Below the pieces are notes generated by a model that did no database searches, was not told where the DNA came from, and saw only the letters and a program-made list of their open reading frames with translations. From NCBI GenBank assembly GCA_024243835.1, contig JALPMN010000644.1, positions 1 to 64,000 on the forward strand: a stretch of 64,000 bases of DNA, in the 5' to 3' direction. The stretch's first letter is position 1, and each line of letters begins with the position of its first letter. Position numbers and translations under genes: made by a program. Of the stretch, positions 38,849 to 49,540 are shown one piece after another. Source of the stretch: Enteropsectra breve. Lineage: Eukaryota; Microsporidia.

Positions 38849-40447
38849 TCAAATATTTTTAAGGAGCATGTTAATAAGAATCTGCTTTTCACCATCAGTA
38901 AAATTGTTATTCAGCAGCCTGTTTGCTGCTATTAAAATATCATTCATTCGGCCCATCACGCTTCTCTTGCCCTTGTTCACAAGCTCGCCCCGCATCGCAT
39001 CTGATCCGGTGTAGAAGTTGCTCAAAGAGTCCCCATTGTTCTTCCACAGCTCGTAAATATCATCCCCAGCAGCAAAGCGAAGAAAATACTTGAAAATCAG
39101 TGACTGCACCAAGTTCGTTCTATCAAGACAGTCCATGCAGTTCACTCTGCAGATGACAGAACTGCTGGCTTTGTTTTCATCCAAAAGACTGTATAGCCCG
39201 CTTTTAAGCTGTTCCATATCGTGATTGTGCCCATTTACATCGTAGTTCAAATAGCTTATTTTGTTGTCTCTGCAAAGATCCCTGTACTTTTTGCTTAGCA
39301 TCCGTTCGTACTTTTTGTGTCCCAGCAAATCCACGGCCAGGATCTCCCCGTAGTTATTTTTCAGATAATCCATGTGCTTTTTGAACGCCTCATTGTTTTC
39401 CTCCCTTTCTCCGTTCAGAACAATTTTATTTGGTTTCATAGGCTCGTCCTGCGACCAAAACACAGGCACTGAGCCACGCAGAATTGTAAAATGAATTTTC
39501 TTTTTGTGGCATTCCAGCACTATGCTGGTCTCCACAAAAAACGAAACCTTCCCTTCTTCGTCTATGCCCCGGCTGAGCATCCTCGGCCCTATTTTATCGC
39601 TCGATATTTTTGAGATAATTTTGATTCCCTCGATTTTATTTTCAACCGGCTTATTACTATTTTCTTCTGGCTTATTACTAGCCTCAACTTCAGATGCTAT
39701 TCGTCGGGTCTCGAAATACCCACAGAACAAATTCTCAGCCATTAGAAAATCAGCAGCCTGGAGAGGGCCACTTTCATTTTTAGAATCTCCGCTGCAGCAA
39801 AGAATAATCTTCATTTTGTCGTCTCGAGGCTCACTAATAAAGTTCTTAATTATTTCAGAAAGCTTAATTTTGGCTTTTCTATTGAATTTAGTCTTTGGAG
39901 CTGGTGGCTCTGAAACAGGCTGTTGCTGTTTTTCCTGGGAAATGAGGCCCATCATCGTCTCTTTCATCTTTTTGTTCCACTGAAACTCTCCGGCAACCTC
40001 ACCACCCGTGTGATAAAAACTATTCTCTTTGATGAAAATACATATCTTTTCAGCCATTTCGCTTCTTTCTGAGCCACAAAGCGGGATGCAGCCCACTTCT
40101 TTGATTTTGAAAATCTCATTTTTGGAGCTGAAAATTGATCTGGTGCCTGGCTCTGTGTGTCCTGAGGCCGGCATCTTAAAACAGGGCTTTTCTTTAGCAT
40201 CATTTTTCTTTGAAGATACATTTTCATACTCTCCCATATCAGTGTCTTTGGCAATGTAAAACAAATAATATGATTCAAATATTTTTAAGACGCCCAGTAT
40301 TTTGGTGAAGCCAAAGCTTTTGAGCTCTGGGCTGGGGATTTCCTTGATGCTCTTGTGGCTGTCTCGGGTGATGAGCACCGTTCCTTTGGGGGTGTTGTAG
40401 TGCACATCGCCTGACTTGGTGCAGTAAAAGATCTGCTGGCTTATCAT
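38849..40447 (-). CDS. SAC1: SAC1-type phosphoinositide phosphatase
   Basis: The protein is 532 aa. The N-terminal SAC fold includes GTVLITRDSHKSI-like and EFQWNKKM sequence. The catalytic P-loop CMDCLDRTN (C-x5-R, about residue 435) follows, then LSNFYTGSDAMRGELVNKGKR. It dephosphorylates PI4P and related lipids at ER/Golgi. The two C-terminal membrane helices of yeast Sac1 are missing: the protein ends in a polar helix, so it may be soluble or recruited by a partner. TTTTGGCCCTGCAAA precedes the ATG. The central region has an acidic, Asn-rich insertion. Confidence 0.9.
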   Translation of the reverse strand: MISQQIFYCTKSGDVHYNTPKGTVLITRDSHKSIKEIPSPELKSFGFTKILGVLKIFESYYLFYIAKDTDMGEYENVSSKKNDAKEKPCFKMPASGHTEPGTRSIFSSKNEIFKIKEVGCIPLCGSERSEMAEKICIFIKENSFYHTGGEVAGEFQWNKKMKETMMGLISQEKQQQPVSEPPAPKTKFNRKAKIKLSEIIKNFISEPRDDKMKIILCCSGDSKNESGPLQAADFLMAENLFCGYFETRRIASEVEASNKPEENSNKPVENKIEGIKIISKISSDKIGPRMLSRGIDEEGKVSFFVETSIVLECHKKKIHFTILRGSVPVFWSQDEPMKPNKIVLNGEREENNEAFKKHMDYLKNNYGEILAVDLLGHKKYERMLSKKYRDLCRDNKISYLNYDVNGHNHDMEQLKSGLYSLLDENKASSSVICRVNCMDCLDRTNLVQSLIFKYFLRFAAGDDIYELWKNNGDSLSNFYTGSDAMRGELVNKGKRSVMGRMNDILIAANRLLNNNFTDGEKQILINMLLKNI

Positions 40448-40659
40448 TTTGCAGGGCCAAAATTTGCTCTAAAAGCAAGCCAGTAAAAAATGTACAGCAC
40501 TGAGAAGTAAATAAGTTTAAAAAGGAGATGTTCACTACTTACCCAATCTAAAAAATACTCAAATATGACATGTTTGATAGAATTCAAATGTGTAAAATAA
40601 ATAATTTTTAAGCCACACTTAAAAAAGTAACCAGAATTTATATTTTAGAAAATAAAAAA

Positions 40660-40732
40660 CACCCGATGCGGGACTCGAACCCGCAGCCCTCAGATTAAGA
40701 GTCTGATGCTCTACCGATTGAGCCAACCGGGT
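40660..40732 (-). tRNA. tRNA-Lys (CUU)
   Basis: Acceptor ACCCGGT pairs with ATCGGGT. The D-arm GCTC...GAGC, anticodon stem TCAGA/TCTGA with loop CTCTTAA (anticodon CUU) and T-arm GCGGG-TTCGAGT-CCCGC are canonical. It is intronless and 73 nucleotides. Confidence 0.95.
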
Positions 40733-41331
40733 TAAAGATATAATAAATGATCATTGAGAATAATAGCTTTGTAATTGGGAGTAAACTGAACGTAAAAATG
40801 AAAGGGCAATTGAACATTGATAGAAGCTAATCTTCAGTAAAAAATAAAAATAGTGATTTATCATATATTATAAGTATTAACAATAGATTGCTGGTTTAAA
40901 GGAGTATTTAATGACATGAGGGTAAAAATATAATAATATTGAACAATAAGTTTTAATTAAACTTTATTGGTGAAAGTTATTTCTAAATAAATGCCCATGA
41001 TTTTAGATATTCACGTTTAGTGATGTTTTTCTTTGGAAAAAACTTTAAACCTGTATACATATCATGCTCTCATCGTTGAAATACTTTGCAAGCAAAAGAT
41101 GCGATTTTTAAATTTGATTAAAAGACGTTTTCATATACGTTAGTGTAATATTGCTATTTCATAAACACTCTCTGTTTTAGTTGCGGTGCGATACCGCATT
41201 TAAATGCAAAATTCTACAGCTACAGCGACATCATAAACAATTCGAGTTTGACGATATAACCCCTAGATAAAGTCATTTTTTGTATAGCTTTGAATTAAAA
41301 ATTTTTAAAATTTAAAACAGCATCCCCTTTA
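40733..41331. other. AT-rich intergenic spacer
   Basis: No gene. The right end has AAAATTTTTAAAATTTAAAA, then GCATCCCCTTTA, the start signal of the next gene. Confidence 0.5.
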
Positions 41332-42249
41332 ATGTCTCTTACTGTTATCATAATCACACTATTGATTGTAGCACTTTGCATTACAGCGCTTGTAGTACTA
41401 TTTTTGAAACGCAGGAGAGACGAGAAAGTTAACAGAATTGAGATGCTTTATCTGCTGCTCAAAGAAGTATCATCAGTTGGAGAATTCTTGGACACCAACG
41501 AATTTGATGCAGAGAAGCAGATGTTCAGTAGAGCACTCAAGGCACTGAGGCAGATTAAGGAGTATGGCGTCAAAAAGAGCTCACTTTCCAACGAGGATAG
41601 GCTTGCACTATCAAAAGTATGCACATTTAAAGATGAAATAGGCTTGATGCTTAGTATCTACTATATTGAAACGATAATGTACAAACTGTATGAGGAAAAT
41701 ATGGAAAATCCCCACAATCCATTTAAACAGTTTAAAATAACCACACATGCTCATATCAAAAGCGAATGCGGTGCTGAAGACAGAGAAACTAAAAATAATC
41801 GTTTTATGGCACTTGCAAGCGTCAACACAGAACAACTCGAGAGCGCTGCAAATGCGAAACTTTTATTCACAGTAAGCCCTCTCTGCCATCTTAAGCCTTG
41901 CGATGAATGCAACAAGGAGGGATGCACATCTGACTTGGTTGAAAAAAAAATCATGCTTGATGGCTACGCATTAGTGGATCTCTCTACTTATGAAGAAGAT
42001 GGACGCAAAAAAGAGTACACGATTAACTCTTCATTTGTTCCTGAGGATTATGATGGAAAAGCTATTGGAAATGGCCCGTATAAAATAGTTACTACCGCCA
42101 GCAACTTTATGTTCCCATTTGGTTCCTCCAAGCCAAAGGTAGTAAGACCGGATAGCGATGGTAACTATAAGTTTAAGTTTTCAAGAGGAAAGAATATTTT
42201 TATTGTTATTCAGCGCTCACTGCTGAACAATGCGTTGCCTGCTATGTAA
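41332..42249 (+). CDS. Unknown protein with N-terminal membrane anchor
   Basis: The protein is 305 aa. Residues 1-25 form a hydrophobic signal anchor (VIIITLLIVALCITALVVLF) followed by basic residues (KRRRDEK), giving a predicted type of topology with the body in the cytosol if it is a reverse anchor. A Cys cluster, CHLKPCDECNKEGC, near residue 187 could bind a metal. The C-terminal third is beta-rich. No family recognised. CATCCCCTTTA precedes the ATG. Confidence 0.75.
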   Translation: MSLTVIIITLLIVALCITALVVLFLKRRRDEKVNRIEMLYLLLKEVSSVGEFLDTNEFDAEKQMFSRALKALRQIKEYGVKKSSLSNEDRLALSKVCTFKDEIGLMLSIYYIETIMYKLYEENMENPHNPFKQFKITTHAHIKSECGAEDRETKNNRFMALASVNTEQLESAANAKLLFTVSPLCHLKPCDECNKEGCTSDLVEKKIMLDGYALVDLSTYEEDGRKKEYTINSSFVPEDYDGKAIGNGPYKIVTTASNFMFPFGSSKPKVVRPDSDGNYKFKFSRGKNIFIVIQRSLLNNALPAM

Positions 42250-42708
42250 GGCGTTTAATTTCTATATTCATTAGACGAACAAATCGGAATAAAACAGTTT
42301 TTTAATTTATTGTTCATTTTTTCGTTCATTTTATATTTCATTCTTTCTATAATATTTTTAAATAACGATACATAGGCAAATGCTAAAAGCTAAAAGACAA
42401 TTTCTTCAGAACTCTTTGAAACACGGATAAACCAGCATCAGTTCAGCTATAAATTATCTGTTTGCTTATAAGTACCCTTTATAAGCACAGTACTGATTGT
42501 TTCAGGGTGATCAAAGAAATTTATAAATCAATTTTCAGAATAAAATTAAAAGCATTTCATCTCCTGTACATTAAGTATAAAATATCATAATTTATTTAAA
42601 TGAATAGTATCAATGTATGCCTGTCAACATACTTCTTTTCTAACTAAAACCTGGAAGCTGTTTTGAATTTGAAACTGCACTATAAGAAAATAAGGGGCAC
42701 TTTGCAGA
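42250..42708. other. AT-rich intergenic spacer
   Basis: No gene; nothing structured was recognised apart from AAGGGGC 15 bases before the next start. Confidence 0.5.
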
Positions 42709-43503
42709 ATGCTAACACAGCACATCTACATCCAGTTCAACTTCTTTTTCATGCAGTTCAAGGTGCCGGTGGTTCCAGTGCGTTCTGGACTTCTGAAACT
42801 CCCGAAGAATATAAAGAAGTATGAGAATATTGATATCACCAGCCAGATCGAGTATTTGAATGAGGAAGGCAAGGTTATTCATGAGAAGACGAAAGTGGAA
42901 AATAGAGATGTTGCTTTATTAGATGCAGGGAAGTACAGCTACTACCGGTACAAAGCAGCCCCGCCAGAAGAAAACAACGAGGATTCTAAGAATAACGAGC
43001 AAAATGAAACACAGGATTCTAAAGACAACACGGAGGATTATGAGACATTTATTGCCTCAAAGTATCTTTTCTTTCTTCTGGATCTTCCCAGTCTCAGCAA
43101 CTGGCAGATAGTCTTTGCCTACACAGAGTTTCGTTCAATCCCGCTGGCCGTGCGCCTGTTCTTCCATGTGCCCATTGTGCTCACTGGCCTGATTATTTTT
43201 GTCATACTGCTGACTATAGAACCTGAAATAAGCAAGAACAGAATACAAAAGGAAATAGACAAGCTTCCGGTGTATCGATACGACCAGCGATCGATTGGGA
43301 AGCACAAGAACTGCATTGTCTGCCTTGATGATTTTGAAAATGATGAGGAAATACGAATACTCGGCTGCTCACACTGTTTCCACAAGCGGTGCATCGACAC
43401 GTGGCTTATTTCGTCGCTGAAGTGCCCGATGTGCCGCAAAAGCATCTCGGATCTGGCAGAAACCAGGGCCTATGAGAGCTATCAGACCTATTATTTTGTG
43501 TAG
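42709..43503 (+). CDS. Membrane RING-H2 ubiquitin ligase
   Basis: The protein is 264 aa. An N-terminal variable region with an acidic Asn/Glu/Lys stretch precedes one membrane helix (about 148-170, LFFHVPIVLTGLIIFVILL). A C-terminal RING-H2 finger follows with C202, C205, C220, H222, H225, C228, C239 and C242. Together with the membrane helix this suggests an ER- or endomembrane-associated E3. Membrane helix followed by a C-terminal RING resembles PA-TM-RING or Hrd1-like small E3s. GGGGC lies just upstream. An inner Met (residue 15) is an alternative start. Confidence 0.85.
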   Translation: MLTQHIYIQFNFFFMQFKVPVVPVRSGLLKLPKNIKKYENIDITSQIEYLNEEGKVIHEKTKVENRDVALLDAGKYSYYRYKAAPPEENNEDSKNNEQNETQDSKDNTEDYETFIASKYLFFLLDLPSLSNWQIVFAYTEFRSIPLAVRLFFHVPIVLTGLIIFVILLTIEPEISKNRIQKEIDKLPVYRYDQRSIGKHKNCIVCLDDFENDEEIRILGCSHCFHKRCIDTWLISSLKCPMCRKSISDLAETRAYESYQTYYFV

Positions 43504-43590
43504 CATTCTAGAATATTAAATTAATTTAAGCTTAAAAGAAACACTTTTTCTGTCAATTAGTGCGATAAATTATTAGAAATGTCATTTTAT

Positions 43591-46125
43591 TCAGAACTGC
43601 TTTCTTTCAATAAGGTTTCTTATGAGAAACTCAGGCAAATAGCTGTTCTGAGTTATCAAGATTCTATAGAAATCATTATACTTCCGCTGTAAGTCATGCA
43701 GGAAGGAACTATTGTAAAGGGCCAGTTTTTCAAATAACTCAAGCTTGTCTAAGGCCCTGCACGCATCGAAATATGAGTGGCCGAAGTTATCCTCTATGCT
43801 CCGGAAGTCCCATTTTCTCTTTAGGTGCCACATGCGCCGTATATGCATATGAAGCTTATGGTACTCAAGAATATCAGAGAGCAGTTCCTTCATAGCTCGC
43901 CCGCTTGCAAATCGATGTCCATTGCATAGGCGCTGTATAATAAGTGACATTAGTGAAATTCTTTCATTTTCTTCTAAACACAGCAGCCAGATGTTCGCGT
44001 ACTCATATGGCAATTTCGTTCGAAGAATAGTACCAAATGTCCCACGAATAGTCAGTCTTTTCATTTTATGCACGATTTTAAGGAGCTCCATAATATCGCG
44101 TATTCTTTTCCCCAGACATACTCCTTCCTCCGCCGAGGCATCAAAATAGTGGAATATCGTGGGAAAAAACATCTGGAAAAATACTGGAGCATCTTTCGCA
44201 GACTGTACGTTCGAAAGGGATCCTATCGTTGTGGTTGCAAAGTGATTTCTTTTACACCAATTTACAACACTCTGCTCAGACAAACCCTTGAAAACATTCT
44301 TGTCTTTGACTCTATAAACAAGCATTCCGCTTTTTTCAAACTCCTTAGACTTAATAAGAGCTGCAACATGTTTCGAATACTCGTCCTTAAATTCTATAAG
44401 AGGATTCGTTGTAAAGTGCTTGAATATACTGGGGGATGCTCTGAGTGCTGCTATGTTTTCTGTCTCATGTTTTTCGAGAAGCAAATGCATGCAGCCCTCA
44501 ATTGGCGGAACGTAGAGCCGTGGAGGTATATTCAAAGTCTTAACAAATTCTTTGTAGAATTTAGCTGGGCACATGCTATAAATTTCACTCAAAATGGCTT
44601 TTGATGTCGCATATCGCAGAAGTATGGGAATATCCCTGATGGGAAAATACTGCCCTATCTTGTCAGGCATCTTGACTAGGCAGTATGACATAAAAAAGTA
44701 CTTCTGAGGGGTTTTTGAATATCTTTTCTCTAAAAAGAGCGCCTTCTTGAAAACCTCCAAGTAATGCCCCTGCGATAGTTCTGTATAACCAAGAACACTA
44801 TACCCAAGTATAAAATCATATATAACATTTGCAATCGTTGACTTAAGCAAATTCTCATTTGTTTTTTCTTTGGTTGAGAACAGGACAGACTCTAAAACGC
44901 TATTGTCATTCCCATAAAGTCCGTTTTCAAAATTAATGCCGTTAAATGCAGGGACGCACCTATCGGCCGATTGGAGACATTTCTTAAGGATAAAGTTGAA
45001 GAAAAAGTTACAGAAGGGCTTGCGCTCACGCGCGATAATGTAAAGAAAGGCGATCGATCTTCTAAAGGTGCGGGATGAGGCAATGTTCTTGTAGTTGTCC
45101 TTATTCTCAAGCTTCCTATAAAGTATTAAGGCTAATGCATCGATTCGCGGCATTAAGTTTTTAAAATCATAGGAGGTTATTGCCCCAAGGAGAATCGAAT
45201 ACTCAGACATAATAAGCTTTTCGATAAAGTTGTAAACCTGTTTTCTTGATGGCTGTGTCGCAAGGAAGGCCCTGACTAAATATTTTTCGCGAGTCCCTGC
45301 AATAATGGCTTTCTCCGATTGCTGATAGCAGTCAATAACCCTGAAAATATGTGCCTCAATTTCTTCGGTCGTTGTTTTTTCTCTTTTTATCAAAGCAACA
45401 AGATTTTCGAGGAAACGATACTTTGATGCTAAAAAATTAGGAGTGCTTTTAATGTATTTTTCTAAATGCGCAAAACATGTTTTTACTAGCTTTTCAGGGC
45501 CCTTGCATGAGAGAAGCAGATCTACTGAAATTAAAAGAATCTGTGCGTATGGGTCCTTCTCTTTTTTAAGAAGTAAACGAAGCTGTTCTAGCATGGGTAT
45601 ATCCAGTGAACCATCATCGAGAACTTCAACTAACGGCAATTGCATCATATAGGCGTAAATTGCAAAGCAGTCATAGTATGCAGGCGCATAAGGCTCGGAT
45701 GAAATATATTTTCTAATACATGAAATTAGGCCATCAATGCCAAATTTATGTAGAATGCCGCCGCAGCATGGAGACACACAGAATATTCCTGAATTGCTCT
45801 TATTTTCCAGATCTATAAAGTTCTGTATGTAGTTTCCTTTTACAAGGCAGCTATAGTGGCAGAATTTGTTGCAACTGCCGTTTTTCATACACCGTACGAA
45901 TATTTCTCCGGGAAGAATATTTGGAACTCTGAACTTAGGAGCAAGAGTCTTCCAGCACCTGTTGTATAGTTCCGATTCTACATTTTGCAGCGGTTTACGG
46001 CATACGAAGCAATTATATGCAGACGGCTGGTAGCCTTGTTCCATCATTTCATGCTTCGTAATGGGTGATATCCCATTATAATCACACTTTGTGTGCAGTA
46101 TCAGAAAGAATAAAAATGATAACAT
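43591..46125 (-). CDS. Large secretory-pathway protein, family A (Cys-rich N-terminus)
   Basis: The protein is 844 aa from the ATG at 46125 (only a TTG lies upstream). A signal peptide, MLSFLFFLILHTKC, is followed by a zinc-finger-like segment (CFVCRKP ... CNKFCHYSCLVK, then CVSPCCGG). The rest is a long helical body. It matches the protein at 49541-52195 in layout and in several blocks: a C-x2-C-x-KP start with a later H-x2-C, S..V.NWC, Y.ANI/AN.F, and an F-Y...P.....L ending. I take them as distant paralogues. Function is unknown; export or surface display is possible. No domain was named. Confidence 0.8.
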   Translation of the reverse strand: MLSFLFFLILHTKCDYNGISPITKHEMMEQGYQPSAYNCFVCRKPLQNVESELYNRCWKTLAPKFRVPNILPGEIFVRCMKNGSCNKFCHYSCLVKGNYIQNFIDLENKSNSGIFCVSPCCGGILHKFGIDGLISCIRKYISSEPYAPAYYDCFAIYAYMMQLPLVEVLDDGSLDIPMLEQLRLLLKKEKDPYAQILLISVDLLLSCKGPEKLVKTCFAHLEKYIKSTPNFLASKYRFLENLVALIKREKTTTEEIEAHIFRVIDCYQQSEKAIIAGTREKYLVRAFLATQPSRKQVYNFIEKLIMSEYSILLGAITSYDFKNLMPRIDALALILYRKLENKDNYKNIASSRTFRRSIAFLYIIARERKPFCNFFFNFILKKCLQSADRCVPAFNGINFENGLYGNDNSVLESVLFSTKEKTNENLLKSTIANVIYDFILGYSVLGYTELSQGHYLEVFKKALFLEKRYSKTPQKYFFMSYCLVKMPDKIGQYFPIRDIPILLRYATSKAILSEIYSMCPAKFYKEFVKTLNIPPRLYVPPIEGCMHLLLEKHETENIAALRASPSIFKHFTTNPLIEFKDEYSKHVAALIKSKEFEKSGMLVYRVKDKNVFKGLSEQSVVNWCKRNHFATTTIGSLSNVQSAKDAPVFFQMFFPTIFHYFDASAEEGVCLGKRIRDIMELLKIVHKMKRLTIRGTFGTILRTKLPYEYANIWLLCLEENERISLMSLIIQRLCNGHRFASGRAMKELLSDILEYHKLHMHIRRMWHLKRKWDFRSIEDNFGHSYFDACRALDKLELFEKLALYNSSFLHDLQRKYNDFYRILITQNSYLPEFLIRNLIERKQF

Positions 46126-46787
46126 TACCTGCAAAAGGCTCAAGAAAATTTTTTTTATAAAACTCCGAAAAAGCGTTAAGCAGCAGAAACCATATATTGT
46201 AGCCTGGTAACTGTAGAAAAAGAAGTTTTTGATATGGTAAAATCTTAAAGAACGCCATAATTAAAAACCGCAGGATCCAAAACAATTTCGTCTTGATGAT
46301 TACTGTGCTTGTGTTGTTTTCAGTTAATTTAACATTGCCAATATTTGATAAAAAATTTTTGTTACTGCATCGGTATGCGTTTAGTTGCTGCCTGTAAAGA
46401 TGAAGGATAACATCACTTAGTTAGAAAAATACAAATATCCCTTCAATAAGCCTTGTGCTTATTGTCGCAAAAGCGAGCTAGTCCTCTCCAACCGTGATTC
46501 TCGCTTTCCTTTCCGATGCTAATAAAAATAATATTCATATCACACAGATTTCATTAAATTAAAAAATTTTCGAGAAATTTTACCTGATGCATTTCGACTT
46601 TATACTACTAGGTATATTAATGAGCCGCGCGTACGCTACGTCAGTGCTCGACAATGAGCTTCTAACGCTCGCACAAGACTAAAAAGACCAACAAGTGATC
46701 TTGCTTAACAAAACGCATAATTTAAGCATTACTTATTTTCTTCTTCTAGAATCCCAATTACTCAGTTCTCAAATTGCAGATATTTAG
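46126..46787. other. Divergent intergenic region
   Basis: No gene in 660 bases between two divergent unknown genes. It contains AAATTTTTTTT on the left gene's side and a moderately GC-rich patch near 46620-46690. Confidence 0.4.
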
Positions 46788-48680
46788 ATGAAGCACAAAG
46801 AATATACACGACAAATCAACAGTAAAAATAATAGTCTTGCAAAAGATGAATCGCTAGATGGAATGGAATTTACCGAATCAAACCGCATCAAAAAAATGAT
46901 ATTGCCCGATTCTTTTGACATTGCGATGTTACATGAAATAATAAGAATGCGCTATGAATACGGTAGATTTACTGGGAAACATTACATAACGGATGAAAAA
47001 AAGTTACACGACTTGCTATACTTTTATAATTATTTAGATTTTCAGGCAAATATAAAGTTCACGAGACTTGGCGAACAGACTCTTCGAAGAACTGATGTAA
47101 ATGTAGATAGAAATACAGCGTTTGCAATAGAAATTGTGTTTAGTCTTGCCTCATACGGACGCTTGGATCATTACAAAAAATTACTAACGGTATATGACAA
47201 TATCGACACAAGTCTTTCAGGAGAACTCATTCCCGTTAAAAAAGATCTTAATTTAAATGTAACACCATGCAGTCTGGACAGAGAAGTAATACAGCTATTT
47301 AACAAACTGCCTATCGCGAAGGCGGCAATTATAATGGCCTCAATTAATGAAAAAAAAGATATTGTGGTAAAACACCCAGATTTTAAAATAATTCAGCGTA
47401 TATCGATTGACGAAAAAGCATGCACGGTGATAAAAGAGAAGTCTAATAATTATGAAATAGACTTAACCCGCATGCCAGTGTTTCGAGAACAGCCGGAGGT
47501 TTTGGTTATCATGTTGCCTGTTCATAATATCACAGAGTATTTCAAATTCATACGCAACTACTTGCGTTTGACAGATAGTATTGAGACTATAGAAATTATT
47601 TTTCATGATTCAGAGCGTATTAAAAAGTACAAATTCGGAACTGATGTAGATATAAATGTACAAGTCTTTATAGGATGGGTAGTCATGTATTTTCTTGCAA
47701 ATGAGATAGTTGATAAAAGACCGAAAATCCGCAACTTCGGTATATACGGGTATGATCAAATTGACAGCCGTATACTTGCCGCCCTCTCTCAAATCCCATT
47801 GCAAAGTCTTTCACTTCTTGGAGCAGATTCAATGCTCGATTATTTTTATATATTTAAGCTTTTCGATTCGGCAAGCCAGCTTAAGTCGAATATCCAGGAG
47901 TTTGCAGGCACATTTGGCGCAGCTGTTTTACTCAATCAGCTTGTTCCAGAAAGACAACTCAAGGTACTGAGGGTATCCAAGCATATGCAGTTTAAGAAAA
48001 CAAACATCAAAATGATTAAGGAAGATCCGTGCTATGACCGACTATCTGCGTATTTCGAGAACAGAGATTTGTCTTCACTTCCCATGGCATGCTCCGCTAA
48101 AGGTGCAACGAAAAAACTTGAAGTTCTTGAAATATTCGTATTTCCACCTGTTCCAAAGTTTTATTCCCCTGCGGACTACAATAAAACATCAAAAGCTAAG
48201 GCGGAAATAGCCAAAGAAATAACAGTAAGCGAAGATGAGATACAGCAAATGGTCACACTATGCAAGCCCTCAAACTTCAATCTAATTGATATTGATGTAG
48301 AAAAAAAGAACACGAATGAAGCTATTCTTACTATAGAGAACTACGATTTAAACATGACCAAACGCATCCTTAAAGAGGTGGATCTTATTAAGAACAAAGA
48401 TGTACTTATTATTGAGTATCTAAGACCGGTGTGCTTCAAGAGGTATTATACTCGCAGCCTGGAAAAGAAAGATCTAGTTGATCTTTTAGTTGGGGTGTTC
48501 AGAAAATGGATAGCGGAGGATAAAAGCGAAAAGCACATGCTTATTTTTAAAGTGGCAGAAACCAAAGTATGCGAATATTTCTGGAGGAAAATATTTATGT
48601 GTGCATGCGAAAAGCACTGGTCGAATACTAATTTCGAAAAATGGCTGAAAAGGGTTACTTTCATCAAGATTTTAAAATAG
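46788..48680 (+). CDS. Unknown, possibly LRR-like intracellular protein
   Basis: The protein is 630 aa with no signal peptide. The middle to end shows leucine-spaced strands (LQSLSLLGADSMLDYF, LKVLRVSKHMQF, LEVLEIFVF) suggestive of irregular leucine-rich repeats, a feature of expanded microsporidian families. The gene is AT-richer than the housekeeping genes nearby. It stands between the two large secretory paralogues at 43.6 and 49.5 kb. No CCC/GGG motif touches the start; the nearest CCC is about 35 bases upstream. Function unknown. Confidence 0.65.
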   Translation: MKHKEYTRQINSKNNSLAKDESLDGMEFTESNRIKKMILPDSFDIAMLHEIIRMRYEYGRFTGKHYITDEKKLHDLLYFYNYLDFQANIKFTRLGEQTLRRTDVNVDRNTAFAIEIVFSLASYGRLDHYKKLLTVYDNIDTSLSGELIPVKKDLNLNVTPCSLDREVIQLFNKLPIAKAAIIMASINEKKDIVVKHPDFKIIQRISIDEKACTVIKEKSNNYEIDLTRMPVFREQPEVLVIMLPVHNITEYFKFIRNYLRLTDSIETIEIIFHDSERIKKYKFGTDVDINVQVFIGWVVMYFLANEIVDKRPKIRNFGIYGYDQIDSRILAALSQIPLQSLSLLGADSMLDYFYIFKLFDSASQLKSNIQEFAGTFGAAVLLNQLVPERQLKVLRVSKHMQFKKTNIKMIKEDPCYDRLSAYFENRDLSSLPMACSAKGATKKLEVLEIFVFPPVPKFYSPADYNKTSKAKAEIAKEITVSEDEIQQMVTLCKPSNFNLIDIDVEKKNTNEAILTIENYDLNMTKRILKEVDLIKNKDVLIIEYLRPVCFKRYYTRSLEKKDLVDLLVGVFRKWIAEDKSEKHMLIFKVAETKVCEYFWRKIFMCACEKHWSNTNFEKWLKRVTFIKILK

Positions 48681-49540
48681 TAAATCCTATTTATAAAAAC
48701 GCTTCATGATTTTTAAAAGTGAAAAATGTCTATTAGGTATATAAAAGCCTTTTGAATAACCATCTTTATGCTAGTTGTTTTTGGCCACATCTTATTAAAT
48801 ATATCTCCGCTTTTAAAAGCCTGCCACCGCCTTCTATTTGTCTAATAAGAGATCATATCAAATTCTTCTTTCGATAATAAATATTAAACTGTAGGAATAT
48901 ATATTTGAAATATTCTTTTACAGCTTATAATTTAATTCATAGGTATTTTTGCATTAAAGCTCCAGCAACATTTTACAAATAAGAATGAATATTTAGAACT
49001 TCTTGTTGCAGGACAGAAATGAGAAGCAGGAAGGAATATTTACCAGGGAAGTATTCAAGAAGTTAGCAATTGTATTCTGTTTTAAAAAAATCATAACGTA
49101 TTAAAAATTTATTAAATGCCCATATAAAAACGAAAGCATTTTTCGGTGCATCAAACTCTTATTTATCACTTGAGTGCACTTTTCTATTTTTAAAGGTGCT
49201 ATCAAACACATTATGATTTACTTATAGTTCTCCTATACCTATATCAGGATGGTCTTGTGAAATTGTTCTAATTTACAAATATTTTGTTGTTGTTTACTTC
49301 AACAGTCTTTTTTTTTGATTGCAAAACTGATCGTTTCTATGATTTTATTTGAAAGGTATGATGAAACTATAGCATTCTTCATTTATAACTGAAGTTTCTT
49401 TCTAAATTCTACAGCATTGAACCAGGCTTCATGATAAGATAAACACTCTGACAAATCTTCTTACTCCACAATAGTAAAAGTAGCACAAATTAAAAATTTT
49501 TACCTAATTTAGGTCTAAAATTTTCTGAGCCCTTAAGAAA
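48681..49540. other. AT-rich intergenic region
   Basis: No gene seen. The right end has AAATTTTTACCTAATTTAGG and AAAATTTTCTGAGCCC before the next start. Confidence 0.5.

Noticed and set aside
46126..46143. Start of the 43.6-kb secretory protein at 46143
   Set aside because: That codon is TTG; the first ATG (46125) gives a clean signal peptide.
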